A stretch of 8,072 bases of DNA from Candidatus Sulfotelmatobacter sp. (lineage in GTDB: Bacteria; Acidobacteriota; Terriglobia; Terriglobales; SbA1). The stretch covers positions 1 through 8,072 of the forward strand of contig JASLEQ010000493.1 in NCBI GenBank assembly GCA_030151135.1, given 5' to 3'. The notes under the pieces were generated by a model, which was not told the origin of the DNA, did not search any database, and saw nothing but the letters and a program-made list of their open reading frames with translations. Position numbers and translations under genes: made by a program. Shown piece by piece: positions 1 through 5,985 of this stretch; position 1 is the first letter of the stretch; each line of letters begins with the position of its first letter.

Positions 1-1752
1 AACGCTTTCCAGGACGGGTTCGTTGTCGAGAACGCCGCTCTGACCGGAGACGATGCTGCTGACTTGCTGTTAGGAAGTACGGGCATCTTTGCGGCCCACG
101 ACCAAACCTTCCTGGGCGGCACCACTGGCCGCCGATGGAAATTGTTCCGGCCCTTCGTGCAGGACGATTGGCGGGTCACGCCGAACCTCACCCTTAATCT
201 CGGTGTTGCATGGGCACTGGCCACTCCAACCACCGAAGTACAAAATCGTCAGGCGAACTTCGATATTCAAACCCTCCAGTGGTACGTTCCTAAGGGAAGC
301 CCCGCTATAAGCGGATGCACAAACTGCGTCGCAACCGACGGCCGCGTCGGAATTCAATTCGACAAAACCGCCATCGAACCCCGTATCGGTATTTCATGGA
401 AGGTCATGGGCAGCGACAAGACGGTTCTTCGCGCCGGCTACGGCATCCTCCACGATTCCTCCTGGAACCAGGGCGGACAAGGTTTGTGGCAGAACCCGCC
501 TTACTATGCCGAAGTCGATCCGTGCCCCAGCGATTTCTGCCTTGGATACCAGAGCGCCTTCGGTTCGCTCTCCGGAGGTTTCCTGGTCGATCCATCCACT
601 CCTTCAAGCACTCCCGTTGCGGGCGGAGCGGTTTTGTCCGGCCCCGTGAATCCCCAAAGCTACACCGGAACCATTCAGTCGATGAACCGCAACTTCCGGC
701 AGGGCATTGTGCAGCAATTCAATTTGAACATTGAGCGCCAACTGCCCGGAAATGTAGTGCTGACCACAGGCTATGCCGGCACCCGCAGTACGCATCTCCT
801 GGTCGGGCAGGCAAATGAAAACCTTTCGTCCCCTAGTGCGTGTGGCGTGGTGCCCGGTTACACGGTGGGCTGTGGATTCCCTACCTACCCATATGCCGCC
901 GCATTCCAGGCCGTCGACAGCAACAACAGCGTGGGGACGGCACGTTATGACTCCCTGCAAATCAAAGCTGAAACCAAGAGCACACGCCACGGACTTTATG
1001 CTTTGCTCGGTTACACCTGGTCTCGAACATTTGATTCCGGTATGCCCGATGGTCTCGGCACCAATCCCGGAGCTATTTACTACCCGCTTCCCGGAAGTGC
1101 AAAACTCGATTGGGGTCTCTCGCAGTTAAATCTCAACGACAACTTTACCGCCAGCATCCTTTACGATTTGCCATTTGGTAAAGGTAAGCACTTCGGCAGT
1201 AGCTGGAGTGGCGCCACGAATGCCGTTCTGGGCAACTGGCAAGTAAACGTCATCGAACACGCCACCTCTGGCTTCCCGCTTTTCTTGGTAGATAGCGGTG
1301 ACGGATCCGGAGTGTTCTTCTCCTATAACGGGAACACTTTCCAGCGCCCGAATGAGGTCGGCGATCCCAATAAAGCGGGCGCCGTTGCGGGCAATCCCAC
1401 TTGCGCCGCACCGTCCCAGATCCACACGATTCAGAACTGGTTTAATCCCTGCGCCTTTGCCCAGGCTCCGGCCGGCGAACTCGGAACCGCAGCGCGAGCT
1501 CCGGTGTACGGTCCGCGTTTTGTGAATACGGATTTTTCAGTCATCAAGGACTTCCCGCTTTCCTTCCGCGAGGGAACTGATCTGCAATTCCGTGCCGAGT
1601 TCTTCAACTTGTTCAATCACCCTGAGTTCTACATGGGCGGAGTGGGCGGAAGTGGCGAGCAGGATATCAATGCGCCGGCTACGTTCGGAGTGATCAATAA
1701 CACAGTGAACAACGCCCGTCTGATTCAGTTCGCCTTGAAACTCAGGTTCTGA
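1..1752 (+). CDS. Oar-like TonB-dependent receptor, C-terminal part (5' end outside window)
   Basis: The frame is open from the first base, so this is the last 583 residues of a longer outer-membrane protein; the true start and the expected N-terminal carboxypeptidase-like and plug domains lie upstream. Around residues 50-71 it reads FRPFVQDDWRVTPNLTLNLG, a beta-barrel signature of acidobacterial Oar/TonB receptors. Further family phrases are FNLNIERQLPGNVVLTTGYAG, and FRAEFFNLFNHPEF near the end. The chain ends in FALKLRF, with a terminal Phe as expected for recognition by the BAM barrel-assembly machinery. Several Cys pairs fall in likely extracellular loops (for example residues 106/109 and 175/180) and may form disulfides. 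The family is thought to import large substrates such as glycans or siderophores using TonB energy, but the substrate cannot be told from this part. A TTG at 64 is internal, not a start. A strong terminator follows. The family call is firm; the function is inferred. Confidence 0.9.
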   Translation, partial: NAFQDGFVVENAALTGDDAADLLLGSTGIFAAHDQTFLGGTTGRRWKLFRPFVQDDWRVTPNLTLNLGVAWALATPTTEVQNRQANFDIQTLQWYVPKGSPAISGCTNCVATDGRVGIQFDKTAIEPRIGISWKVMGSDKTVLRAGYGILHDSSWNQGGQGLWQNPPYYAEVDPCPSDFCLGYQSAFGSLSGGFLVDPSTPSSTPVAGGAVLSGPVNPQSYTGTIQSMNRNFRQGIVQQFNLNIERQLPGNVVLTTGYAGTRSTHLLVGQANENLSSPSACGVVPGYTVGCGFPTYPYAAAFQAVDSNNSVGTARYDSLQIKAETKSTRHGLYALLGYTWSRTFDSGMPDGLGTNPGAIYYPLPGSAKLDWGLSQLNLNDNFTASILYDLPFGKGKHFGSSWSGATNAVLGNWQVNVIEHATSGFPLFLVDSGDGSGVFFSYNGNTFQRPNEVGDPNKAGAVAGNPTCAAPSQIHTIQNWFNPCAFAQAPAGELGTAARAPVYGPRFVNTDFSVIKDFPLSFREGTDLQFRAEFFNLFNHPEFYMGGVGGSGEQDINAPATFGVINNTVNNARLIQFALKLRF

Positions 1753-1780
1753 GGGGTCGCGCTTGGAACAGGAAAAGTCC

Positions 1781-1818
1781 GGGCAGATCGGGTCCGCGCC
1801 GATCTGCCCAAGCTTTTT
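1781..1818 (+). terminator. Rho-independent terminator after the TonB-dependent receptor gene
   Basis: A perfect 11-bp stem (GGGCAGATCGG at 1781-1791 pairing with CCGATCTGCCC at 1799-1809) encloses a 7-base loop and is followed by AAGC and five T's (1814-1818). It lies 28 bases after the receptor stop codon and should end that transcript. The downstream gene therefore probably has its own promoter or depends on readthrough. Confidence 0.88.
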
Positions 1819-1830
1819 ACGTAGCGAAAA

Positions 1831-1835
1831 AGGAG
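1831..1835 (+). promoter_or_regulatory. Ribosome binding site of the nucleoside hydrolase gene
   Basis: AGGAG, preceded by a run of A's, ends 3 bases before the ATG at 1839. The spacing is short, but no other start gives an intact signal peptide, so it supports this start. It is one of only two clear Shine-Dalgarno sites in the window. Confidence 0.7.
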
Positions 1836-1838
1836 ATC

Positions 1839-2915
1839 ATGCGAACCGGTAAACCCATCGTTCTCGCATTGTGGATTCTGTCGCTAAGTCTATCCACCTT
1901 CGCCCAGCCCCGTCGCAAAGTCATCATCAACGAAGACTGCTCCGGTCCGGGCGGCAGCAACATGCAGACCCTGCTCACCTTGATCCAGTCTCCGCAAGTT
2001 CAGGTCTTAGGCATCACTGTGGTCAGCGGAGATCAATGGCTCGACGAGGAAGTCGCCCACACGCTCCGCTTGCTCGAGATCATCGGACGCACCGATATTC
2101 CCGTAGTTCCCGGTGCACAATTTCCGCTCGTTCGCACCCGCCACGAAGCCCAATTCTGGCAGCTTCAGTTCGGACAGGTCGCTTATGCCGGAGCCTGGGA
2201 TAATCGTTGGTGGCACGAGGCCTCGGTAGTTCCTCAGATGTCTGAGGGCCAGCCCACCACCAAGCCAGCGCAGGAAGACGCTCCGCATTTCATCATCCGG
2301 ATGGTCCATAAGTATCCCCATGAGGTCACAATTTACGAAGGTGGCCCAATGACCAATCTCGCGCTTGCCATCTCTATTGATCCTCAACTCCCGCACCTCG
2401 CGAAAGATCTCATCTTTATGGGTGGAAGCATCAGCCCCAACAGCGACGATCCGGAGTTTCTCAACAATCCGCGCCATGAATTCAATTTCTGGTTCGATCC
2501 CGAGGCAGCCGCCATCGTCCTGCGCGCTCCGTGGAACAAGATTGTCTGCACCCCTACCGATGTTTCCGTCAAAGTGAAAATGACCGCTGGATTGGTCAAG
2601 CAAATCGAGGCCGCCGGCTCCCCGGTTTCGCGTTACATCGCGAAGTTCGCCATGCTCACCCCCGGCGCCGACATTATGTGGGACGAATTGGCTGCCGCCG
2701 CCTTGATCGATCCCAGCCTCATCACCCGGTACGACACTCGTTATATGAGCGTCGATCTCGATCATGGCGCCGCCTACGGCAATACCGTCACTTGGCCCGT
2801 AGATGCCACCCAGGTTCCCGCCACAAGCAAGGTCGACATTCAGTTCGACGTGGATGCTGAAAAGTTTTATCGCATGTTCCTGCAGTTAATGACGGGTCCC
2901 ACTCCCGGCGCGTGA
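1839..2915 (+). CDS. Exported nucleoside hydrolase-like protein (IUNH family)
   Basis: This 358-residue protein belongs to the inosine/uridine-preferring nucleoside hydrolase fold, whose members cleave the N-glycosidic bond of nucleosides to base plus ribose. A signal peptide is clear: a basic start (MRTGKP), a hydrophobic core at residues 7-22 and a likely cut near FAQ|PRRK. The protein is therefore probably periplasmic, unlike the cytoplasmic enzymes of E. coli. Family marks include LGITVVSGD (58-65), YEGGPMTNLALA (166-177), IFMGGS (192-197), HEFNFWFDPEAA (213-224) and WDELAAAALIDP (281-292). Compared with the Crithidia enzyme, the substrate-loop Glu and Asn (E214, N216) and the C-terminal Ca-binding Asp (D282) are present. 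The N-terminal DxDxGxDD cluster is altered: residues 31-41 read NEDCSGPGGSN, keeping one Asp (D33) and replacing the Asp-Asp pair by Ser-Asn. It may have changed metal or sugar binding, a different substrate, or no activity. The fold is sure, the reaction less so. Confidence 0.85.
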   Translation: MRTGKPIVLALWILSLSLSTFAQPRRKVIINEDCSGPGGSNMQTLLTLIQSPQVQVLGITVVSGDQWLDEEVAHTLRLLEIIGRTDIPVVPGAQFPLVRTRHEAQFWQLQFGQVAYAGAWDNRWWHEASVVPQMSEGQPTTKPAQEDAPHFIIRMVHKYPHEVTIYEGGPMTNLALAISIDPQLPHLAKDLIFMGGSISPNSDDPEFLNNPRHEFNFWFDPEAAAIVLRAPWNKIVCTPTDVSVKVKMTAGLVKQIEAAGSPVSRYIAKFAMLTPGADIMWDELAAAALIDPSLITRYDTRYMSVDLDHGAAYGNTVTWPVDATQVPATSKVDIQFDVDAEKFYRMFLQLMTGPTPGA

Positions 2916-2920
2916 CCACG

Positions 2921-2946
2921 GTCCGCCGCTGGCAGCGGACGGCGGA
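2921..2946 (+). terminator. GC-rich hairpin just after the nucleoside hydrolase gene, possible weak terminator
   Basis: GTCCGC (2921-2926) can pair with GCGGAC (2935-2940), or TCCGCC (2922-2927) with GGCGGA (2941-2946). The element begins 6 bases after the stop codon. No T run follows, so it would be a poor intrinsic terminator; it could protect the mRNA 3' end instead, or mean nothing. Confidence 0.3.
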
Positions 2947-2952
2947 AGGGCA

Positions 2953-2973
2953 TACAATTAAGGTTCGTAACCT
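2953..2973 (+). promoter_or_regulatory. Candidate promoter -10 elements before the 158-residue gene
   Basis: Two candidates lie here: TACAAT at 2953-2958 (5 of 6 matches to TATAAT), and TAACCT at 2968-2973, which ends 10 bases before the ATG at 2984. I see no good -35 box. With the second site, transcription would begin at or very near the ATG, giving a leaderless mRNA, which fits the absence of a Shine-Dalgarno sequence. Confidence 0.35.
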
Positions 2974-2983
2974 TTGCTGTCAT

Positions 2984-3460
2984 ATGTCTCCCATTCCTGA
3001 CGACCTCACCACAGTAAAAGACGACATGATTGCCTTCATCGAGGGCCACGGCATGCGCCGTTTTCATGGCTACGTCGACTACGAGGAAGTGCAGTCCGTC
3101 ATGTGGGAAATGGGAGGCAATCCCGACGGCTGGAAAGACTTCGTCGAACTGGCGAAGGCGGCTGGCGCGGCTTTTCTTACCATGCATTCCTGGATCCTCG
3201 AACGCCAGGAACTCGACGAAATGGTCGAGCGTCTTACCAACTCTGAATTCACCGACGGCGACGACGTCGAAGACGCACGCTGGCTCCGCGCCCACGTCGG
3301 CAAAGTAGGATACCTCCAACTCGGCTGGGCCTATCAGGGTTCCATGTTCTTGTGCGAGGTCAGCACCGAGTGGTACGAACGCTACCAGCATCTTCTCGAA
3401 GTTTCAGACGAATTCGGCGGCCTCACGCTCGATGAACCCGGCCAGGACGGTGAAATCTAG
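2984..3460 (+). CDS. Conserved-looking small acidic protein of unknown function
   Basis: I do not recognise a named family. The protein has 158 residues, is strongly acidic and has no signal peptide or membrane segment, so it is probably cytoplasmic. An N-terminal half rich in helix formers (VKDDMIAFIEGHGMRRFHGY, then SVMWEMGG and WKDFVELAKAAGAAFL) is followed by a charged stretch of Glu and Asp (residues 73-98) and a more hydrophobic part, VGKVGYLQLGWAYQGSMF (105-122), which looks like beta strands. It ends in an acidic tail. The ATG at 2984 is preferred. An in-frame GTG at 2912 overlaps the previous stop codon (GTGA) and would add 24 residues, but those are encoded across the GC-rich hairpin and the candidate promoter and look non-coding. 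No Shine-Dalgarno precedes the ATG. It lies between the nucleoside hydrolase gene and recJ on the same strand, but 150 bases separate it from recJ. That it is a real gene is likely from its amino-acid pattern; its function is unknown. Confidence 0.72.
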   Translation: MSPIPDDLTTVKDDMIAFIEGHGMRRFHGYVDYEEVQSVMWEMGGNPDGWKDFVELAKAAGAAFLTMHSWILERQELDEMVERLTNSEFTDGDDVEDARWLRAHVGKVGYLQLGWAYQGSMFLCEVSTEWYERYQHLLEVSDEFGGLTLDEPGQDGEI

Positions 3461-3594
3461 GCTTCCTCCGCATCGCTTTCATCTTCCGTTCTCAATAGGC
3501 CACTGACTCCCTGCCTGCATCCTTGCCGTTTCCCTCTATATGCGATTCCTATCGCCTCCACCGTCAATCGGTTTTTCCACCGCTTCCGGAAGAG

Positions 3595-3600
3595 TAGACT
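3595..3600 (+). promoter_or_regulatory. Candidate -10 element (TAGACT) of recJ
   Basis: TAGACT ends 10 bases before the recJ ATG. TTTCCA at 3574-3579 is a weak -35 candidate with a short 15-base spacer. Transcription would start close to the ATG. Apart from this site, the 150-base gap 3461-3610 holds a CT-rich stretch and a 10-base palindrome, CTTCCGGAAG, at 3583-3592. Confidence 0.3.
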
Positions 3601-3610
3601 TCTCGTTTCC

Positions 3611-5554
3611 ATGCAATGGATCTATCAGCCGCCGGACGCGCGCAAGTTGGAACGCCTCTGTTCCGATTTGCAAGTTGACTCTGCGCGAGAGTTTCCTGCC
3701 GAATCTCTTCCGGTCCTTTCCGGACTCCTTGTCCGTCGCGGCATTTTCGATGCACAAGCCGCATCCCGCTATCTGAAGCCCTCGCTTGAACATCTTCACG
3801 CGCCTGAATGCCTGACCGGACTTCGAGCGGCCGTCGATCGTCTCGACGCCGCCATCGAGCGCAAAGAGCCCCTGCTGATCTACGGTGACTACGACGTGGA
3901 CGGCACCATGGCCGTCATCATCCTTAAGACGGCGATAGAGCTCTGCGGAGGCAACGCCGACTTCCATGTGCCCCACCGGATTCGCGAAGGCTACGACATG
4001 CGCGATGACGTGATCGAACGTGCGGCCGCCGCCGGGATTCGCCTCATCGTCAGCGTCGATATGGGCATTCGCGCTTTCGGGCCCGCGGAAACGGCCCAGC
4101 GGCTCGGCGTCGACCTCATCGTCACCGATCATCATCTTCCCGGCCAGTACGGCGTCCCAAAAGCGCTGGCCGTGATTAACCCGAATCAGAGCGGCTGCAC
4201 CTATCCTTATAAGCAGCTTTGTGGAGCGGGAGTGGCTTTCAAACTGGCGCAAGGTCTTATGCAGCGCCGCCTCGCTTCCAGAGACCAGAATAAACTGCTG
4301 CTTTCGTTCATGAAGGTCGTGGCCATCGCGACCATTGCCGACGCCGTTCCTCTCACCGGAGAGAACCGCGTCTTCGCTTCGTTAGGCCTCGACGCGCTGC
4401 GCCGCGCCGTGAACCCCGGCCTGAAAGCTTTGCTCGAATCGGCGCAAATCTCCGCCAACCGTCCGCCCACTTCGGGCGAAGTCGGTTTTCGCATCGCCCC
4501 GCGCATCAATGCCGCCGGGCGCATGGACATCGCCCGCGACGTCATCGAATTGTTCAGCGTCAAAGATCCGGAGCGCGCCCGTCAACTCGCCGCCAAATTG
4601 AATCAGCTCAACACGGAGCGGCAGGAAGAGGAGCGCAGAATTCTGCAAGCCGTCGAAGAGCGCTTCGCCGCCGATTCCGCGCTGTGTGATGCCTACTGCA
4701 TCGTCGTCGATGGAGATGCATGGCACCGCGGCGTCATCGGCATCACAGCAACCCGTATCGTCGAGAAATACAATCGCCCGACTCTGGTCATTTCACGCGA
4801 GGGCGACGAGGCTTTCGGCTCCGGACGCTCCATTCGTGCATTCCACTTGCTCGAAGCGGTTGAATCTTGCGGAAGTTTATTCACTCGCTATGGCGGCCAT
4901 TCGCACGCATGTGGATTCGCCATGCCCGCCGCCAACGTCCCCGAGTTGCGTGCCCGCCTCGATCAATTTGCTCGCGCGAAACTCAAGCCTTCGGATTTCG
5001 AACCGGTGCTCGAGATCGATGGCGAACTCGACCTCACCGACGTCACGCCAGAACTTTTTCACACACTCGGGTTGCTCGAGCCTTTTGGGATGAGCAATCC
5101 GGAACCGGTCTTCGCGGCCAGGGCGACGCAACTTGTGGCGCCTCCGAAAATACTCAAAGACAAGCACGTCAAACTGAAAGTCAGGGCGACCCAACGCCTT
5201 GCATTGTCTGCTGATGCGTCCCAACTTTCCGCTGCTGCAATTCTGGCCCCTCCGCGCTGCCATCCTGACAGTGCCACGAATCGCCGCAGCGAAAGAGCCG
5301 CCGCCGTCGCAGACTCTCAACCATCATCCCAATCGGAGGGCCCGGAACTGAGAACGGAACCAAAATCCGATTTCCGCTCCAAGATCGCTTTCGATGCCCT
5401 CGCATGGCACATGGCAGAACGTCTTCAGAAAACTCCGCTCCTCGCCGGAGACTCCATCGACATCGCCTTCTGTATCGGCCACAACGACCATCCGGAGTAT
5501 GGCGGCCTCGAGCTTTCCTTGCGTGACTTCAAAACCCGCACGCCATCAAACTAG
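3611..5554 (+). CDS. recJ: Single-stranded-DNA-specific exonuclease RecJ
   Basis: RecJ degrades single-stranded DNA 5' to 3' and acts in the cytoplasm in recombinational repair (RecF pathway), mismatch repair and base-excision repair. The 647-residue protein carries the full DHH phosphoesterase set: GDYDVDGT (92-99; D93, D95, D97), SVDMG with D150, TDHH (172-175) and IADAVPL with D244, all metal ligands. These are followed by the DHHA1 part with RINAAGRM (298-305), WHRGVIG (371-377), GSGRS (403-407) and GGHSHACG (428-435). A C-terminal OB-fold domain starts near residue 460. E. coli RecJ has 577 residues; the excess is mostly a low-complexity insertion at about 529-592 inside the OB fold. MQWIYQPPD is a typical RecJ beginning, so the ATG at 3611 is chosen although no Shine-Dalgarno is visible. 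The catalytic residues predict an active enzyme. The identification is firm. Confidence 0.97.
   Translation: MQWIYQPPDARKLERLCSDLQVDSAREFPAESLPVLSGLLVRRGIFDAQAASRYLKPSLEHLHAPECLTGLRAAVDRLDAAIERKEPLLIYGDYDVDGTMAVIILKTAIELCGGNADFHVPHRIREGYDMRDDVIERAAAAGIRLIVSVDMGIRAFGPAETAQRLGVDLIVTDHHLPGQYGVPKALAVINPNQSGCTYPYKQLCGAGVAFKLAQGLMQRRLASRDQNKLLLSFMKVVAIATIADAVPLTGENRVFASLGLDALRRAVNPGLKALLESAQISANRPPTSGEVGFRIAPRINAAGRMDIARDVIELFSVKDPERARQLAAKLNQLNTERQEEERRILQAVEERFAADSALCDAYCIVVDGDAWHRGVIGITATRIVEKYNRPTLVISREGDEAFGSGRSIRAFHLLEAVESCGSLFTRYGGHSHACGFAMPAANVPELRARLDQFARAKLKPSDFEPVLEIDGELDLTDVTPELFHTLGLLEPFGMSNPEPVFAARATQLVAPPKILKDKHVKLKVRATQRLALSADASQLSAAAILAPPRCHPDSATNRRSERAAAVADSQPSSQSEGPELRTEPKSDFRSKIAFDALAWHMAERLQKTPLLAGDSIDIAFCIGHNDHPEYGGLELSLRDFKTRTPSN
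5195..5386 (+). other. Segment encoding an extra low-complexity insertion in the RecJ OB fold
   Basis: Residues 529-592 of RecJ separate the strand KLKVRATQ from FDALAWHMAER, which in usual RecJ proteins are only a few residues apart. The insert is rich in Ala, Ser, Arg, Pro and Glu and looks disordered. Its DNA stays in frame with the gene. The piece with CATCCTGA (5261-5268) and CGCAGCGAAAG (5285-5295) resembles, from memory, decayed dispersed repeats of some acidobacterial genomes; that origin is a guess. Confidence 0.5.
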
Positions 5555-5583
5555 AGTAATCAGTCGTTTTTTCTACGAAGTGC

Positions 5584-5589
5584 TAAACT
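5584..5589 (+). promoter_or_regulatory. Candidate -10 element (TAAACT) of the small secreted-protein gene
   Basis: TAAACT lies 42 bases before the GTG at 5632. Transcription would then start near 5596 and leave a leader of about 36 bases carrying a hairpin and a Shine-Dalgarno. No clear -35 box is seen. Confidence 0.3.
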
Positions 5590-5594
5590 TCCGC

Positions 5595-5626
5595 TTCCTT
5601 AGGATCATCCTCCAAGGAATCGGAGG
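5595..5626 (+). promoter_or_regulatory. Leader with hairpin and Shine-Dalgarno, two exclusive folds possible
   Basis: Fold one pairs TTCCTT (5595-5600) with AAGGAA (5614-5619) and AGGA (5601-5604) with TCCT (5608-5611), leaving the GGAGG Shine-Dalgarno (5622-5626) free. Fold two pairs CCTCC (5609-5613) with that GGAGG and hides it. The two share bases and cannot coexist. The GGAGG ends 5 bases before the GTG at 5632 and fixes that start. Whether the fold regulates translation is inference. Confidence 0.45.
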
Positions 5627-5631
5627 TCTAC

Positions 5632-5976
5632 GTGCGTCACTCGATTCTGCCCCTGGCCATCGTGTTCCTCTCTTCATTCTCTGTAGCCCAGAGCAAGCCG
5701 AACGCTCCCAAGCCGTCGACTGCTCCACTTGCGTCGGCCACAAGCGACAATGCCCCGAACTGACCGCAAAACCGCATCCGCGAGAATATGAAAGCCTTGA
5801 AGGGCAGTTCCGAGGAGAAGGCGCTGATCCAGCGCTATGTTGGACAACTCGATGCCCAAGAGAGTCGCTTGTCTGTGCTTCGGAAAGAGATGGCAGATTT
5901 GACCGCGAAAGGGAATGCGGCCAACGTCGAACTTGATCGCATCATCATGCAGGTGAATGTCAACGAAAGCTTCTGA
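5632..5976 (+). pseudogene. Small secreted coiled-coil protein gene interrupted by an in-frame TGA
   Basis: From a GTG with a good GGAGG site, the frame encodes 43 residues beginning with a signal peptide (MRHSILPLAIVFLSSFSVAQ, likely cut after SVA) and a Pro/Ala/Ser-rich linker. A TGA at 5761-5763 then stops it. The same frame continues without further stops to 5976 and encodes a charged helical segment, NRIRENMKALKGSSEEKALI and onward, with hydrophobic spacing suited to a coiled coil. Read through, it would be a periplasmic or secreted protein of about 114 residues. A signal peptide plus short tail makes little sense alone, and the second part has no export signal of its own, so I take the two as halves of one gene broken by a point mutation or a sequencing error. 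I know no named family. The gene follows recJ by 77 bases and converges on the ABC gene with a 9-base gap, leaving no room for a terminator hairpin between them. Confidence 0.55.
5788..5976 (+). CDS. Alternative: separately translated downstream half of the interrupted gene
   Basis: If the TGA at 5761 is real, an ATG at 5788 could start a 62-residue helical protein rich in Glu, Lys, Arg and Gln, with MKALKGSSEEKALIQRYVGQ at its start. Only a weak GAGA precedes it, at a short distance, and it lacks a signal peptide. Reinitiation after the upstream stop 24 bases before is possible. I consider independent function less likely than a broken single gene. Confidence 0.35.
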   Translation: MKALKGSSEEKALIQRYVGQLDAQESRLSVLRKEMADLTAKGNAANVELDRIIMQVNVNESF

Positions 5977-5985
5977 TCACAATCA

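Noticed and set aside
2007..2765. A 252-codon open frame on the minus strand opposite the nucleoside hydrolase gene
   Set aside because: It lies wholly inside a gene with clear family motifs and shows no recognisable domain or start signal.
2912..2983. A GTG start at 2912 for the 158-residue gene, overlapping the previous stop as GTGA
   Set aside because: The added 24 residues cross a GC-rich hairpin and a candidate -10 box and look non-coding; the overlap is probably chance, though translational coupling cannot be excluded.
3583..3592. Palindrome CTTCCGGAAG before recJ as a repressor operator or SOS box
   Set aside because: It does not match a LexA site that I know, and a single 10-base palindrome is expected by chance in sequence of this length and GC content.
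1753..3610. A single operon of receptor, nucleoside hydrolase, small protein and recJ
   Set aside because: A strong terminator follows the receptor gene, and gaps of 68 and 150 bases with promoter-like hexamers separate the later genes; shared strand alone is weak evidence.
3536..4252. A 238-codon open frame on the minus strand opposite recJ
   Set aside because: It mirrors the DHH region of RecJ and reads as antisense, with no motif of its own.
5761..5763. The TGA as a selenocysteine codon
   Set aside because: I see no strong hairpin of the bacterial SECIS type just downstream, there is no redox motif around the site, and the linker context gives no reason for selenium.
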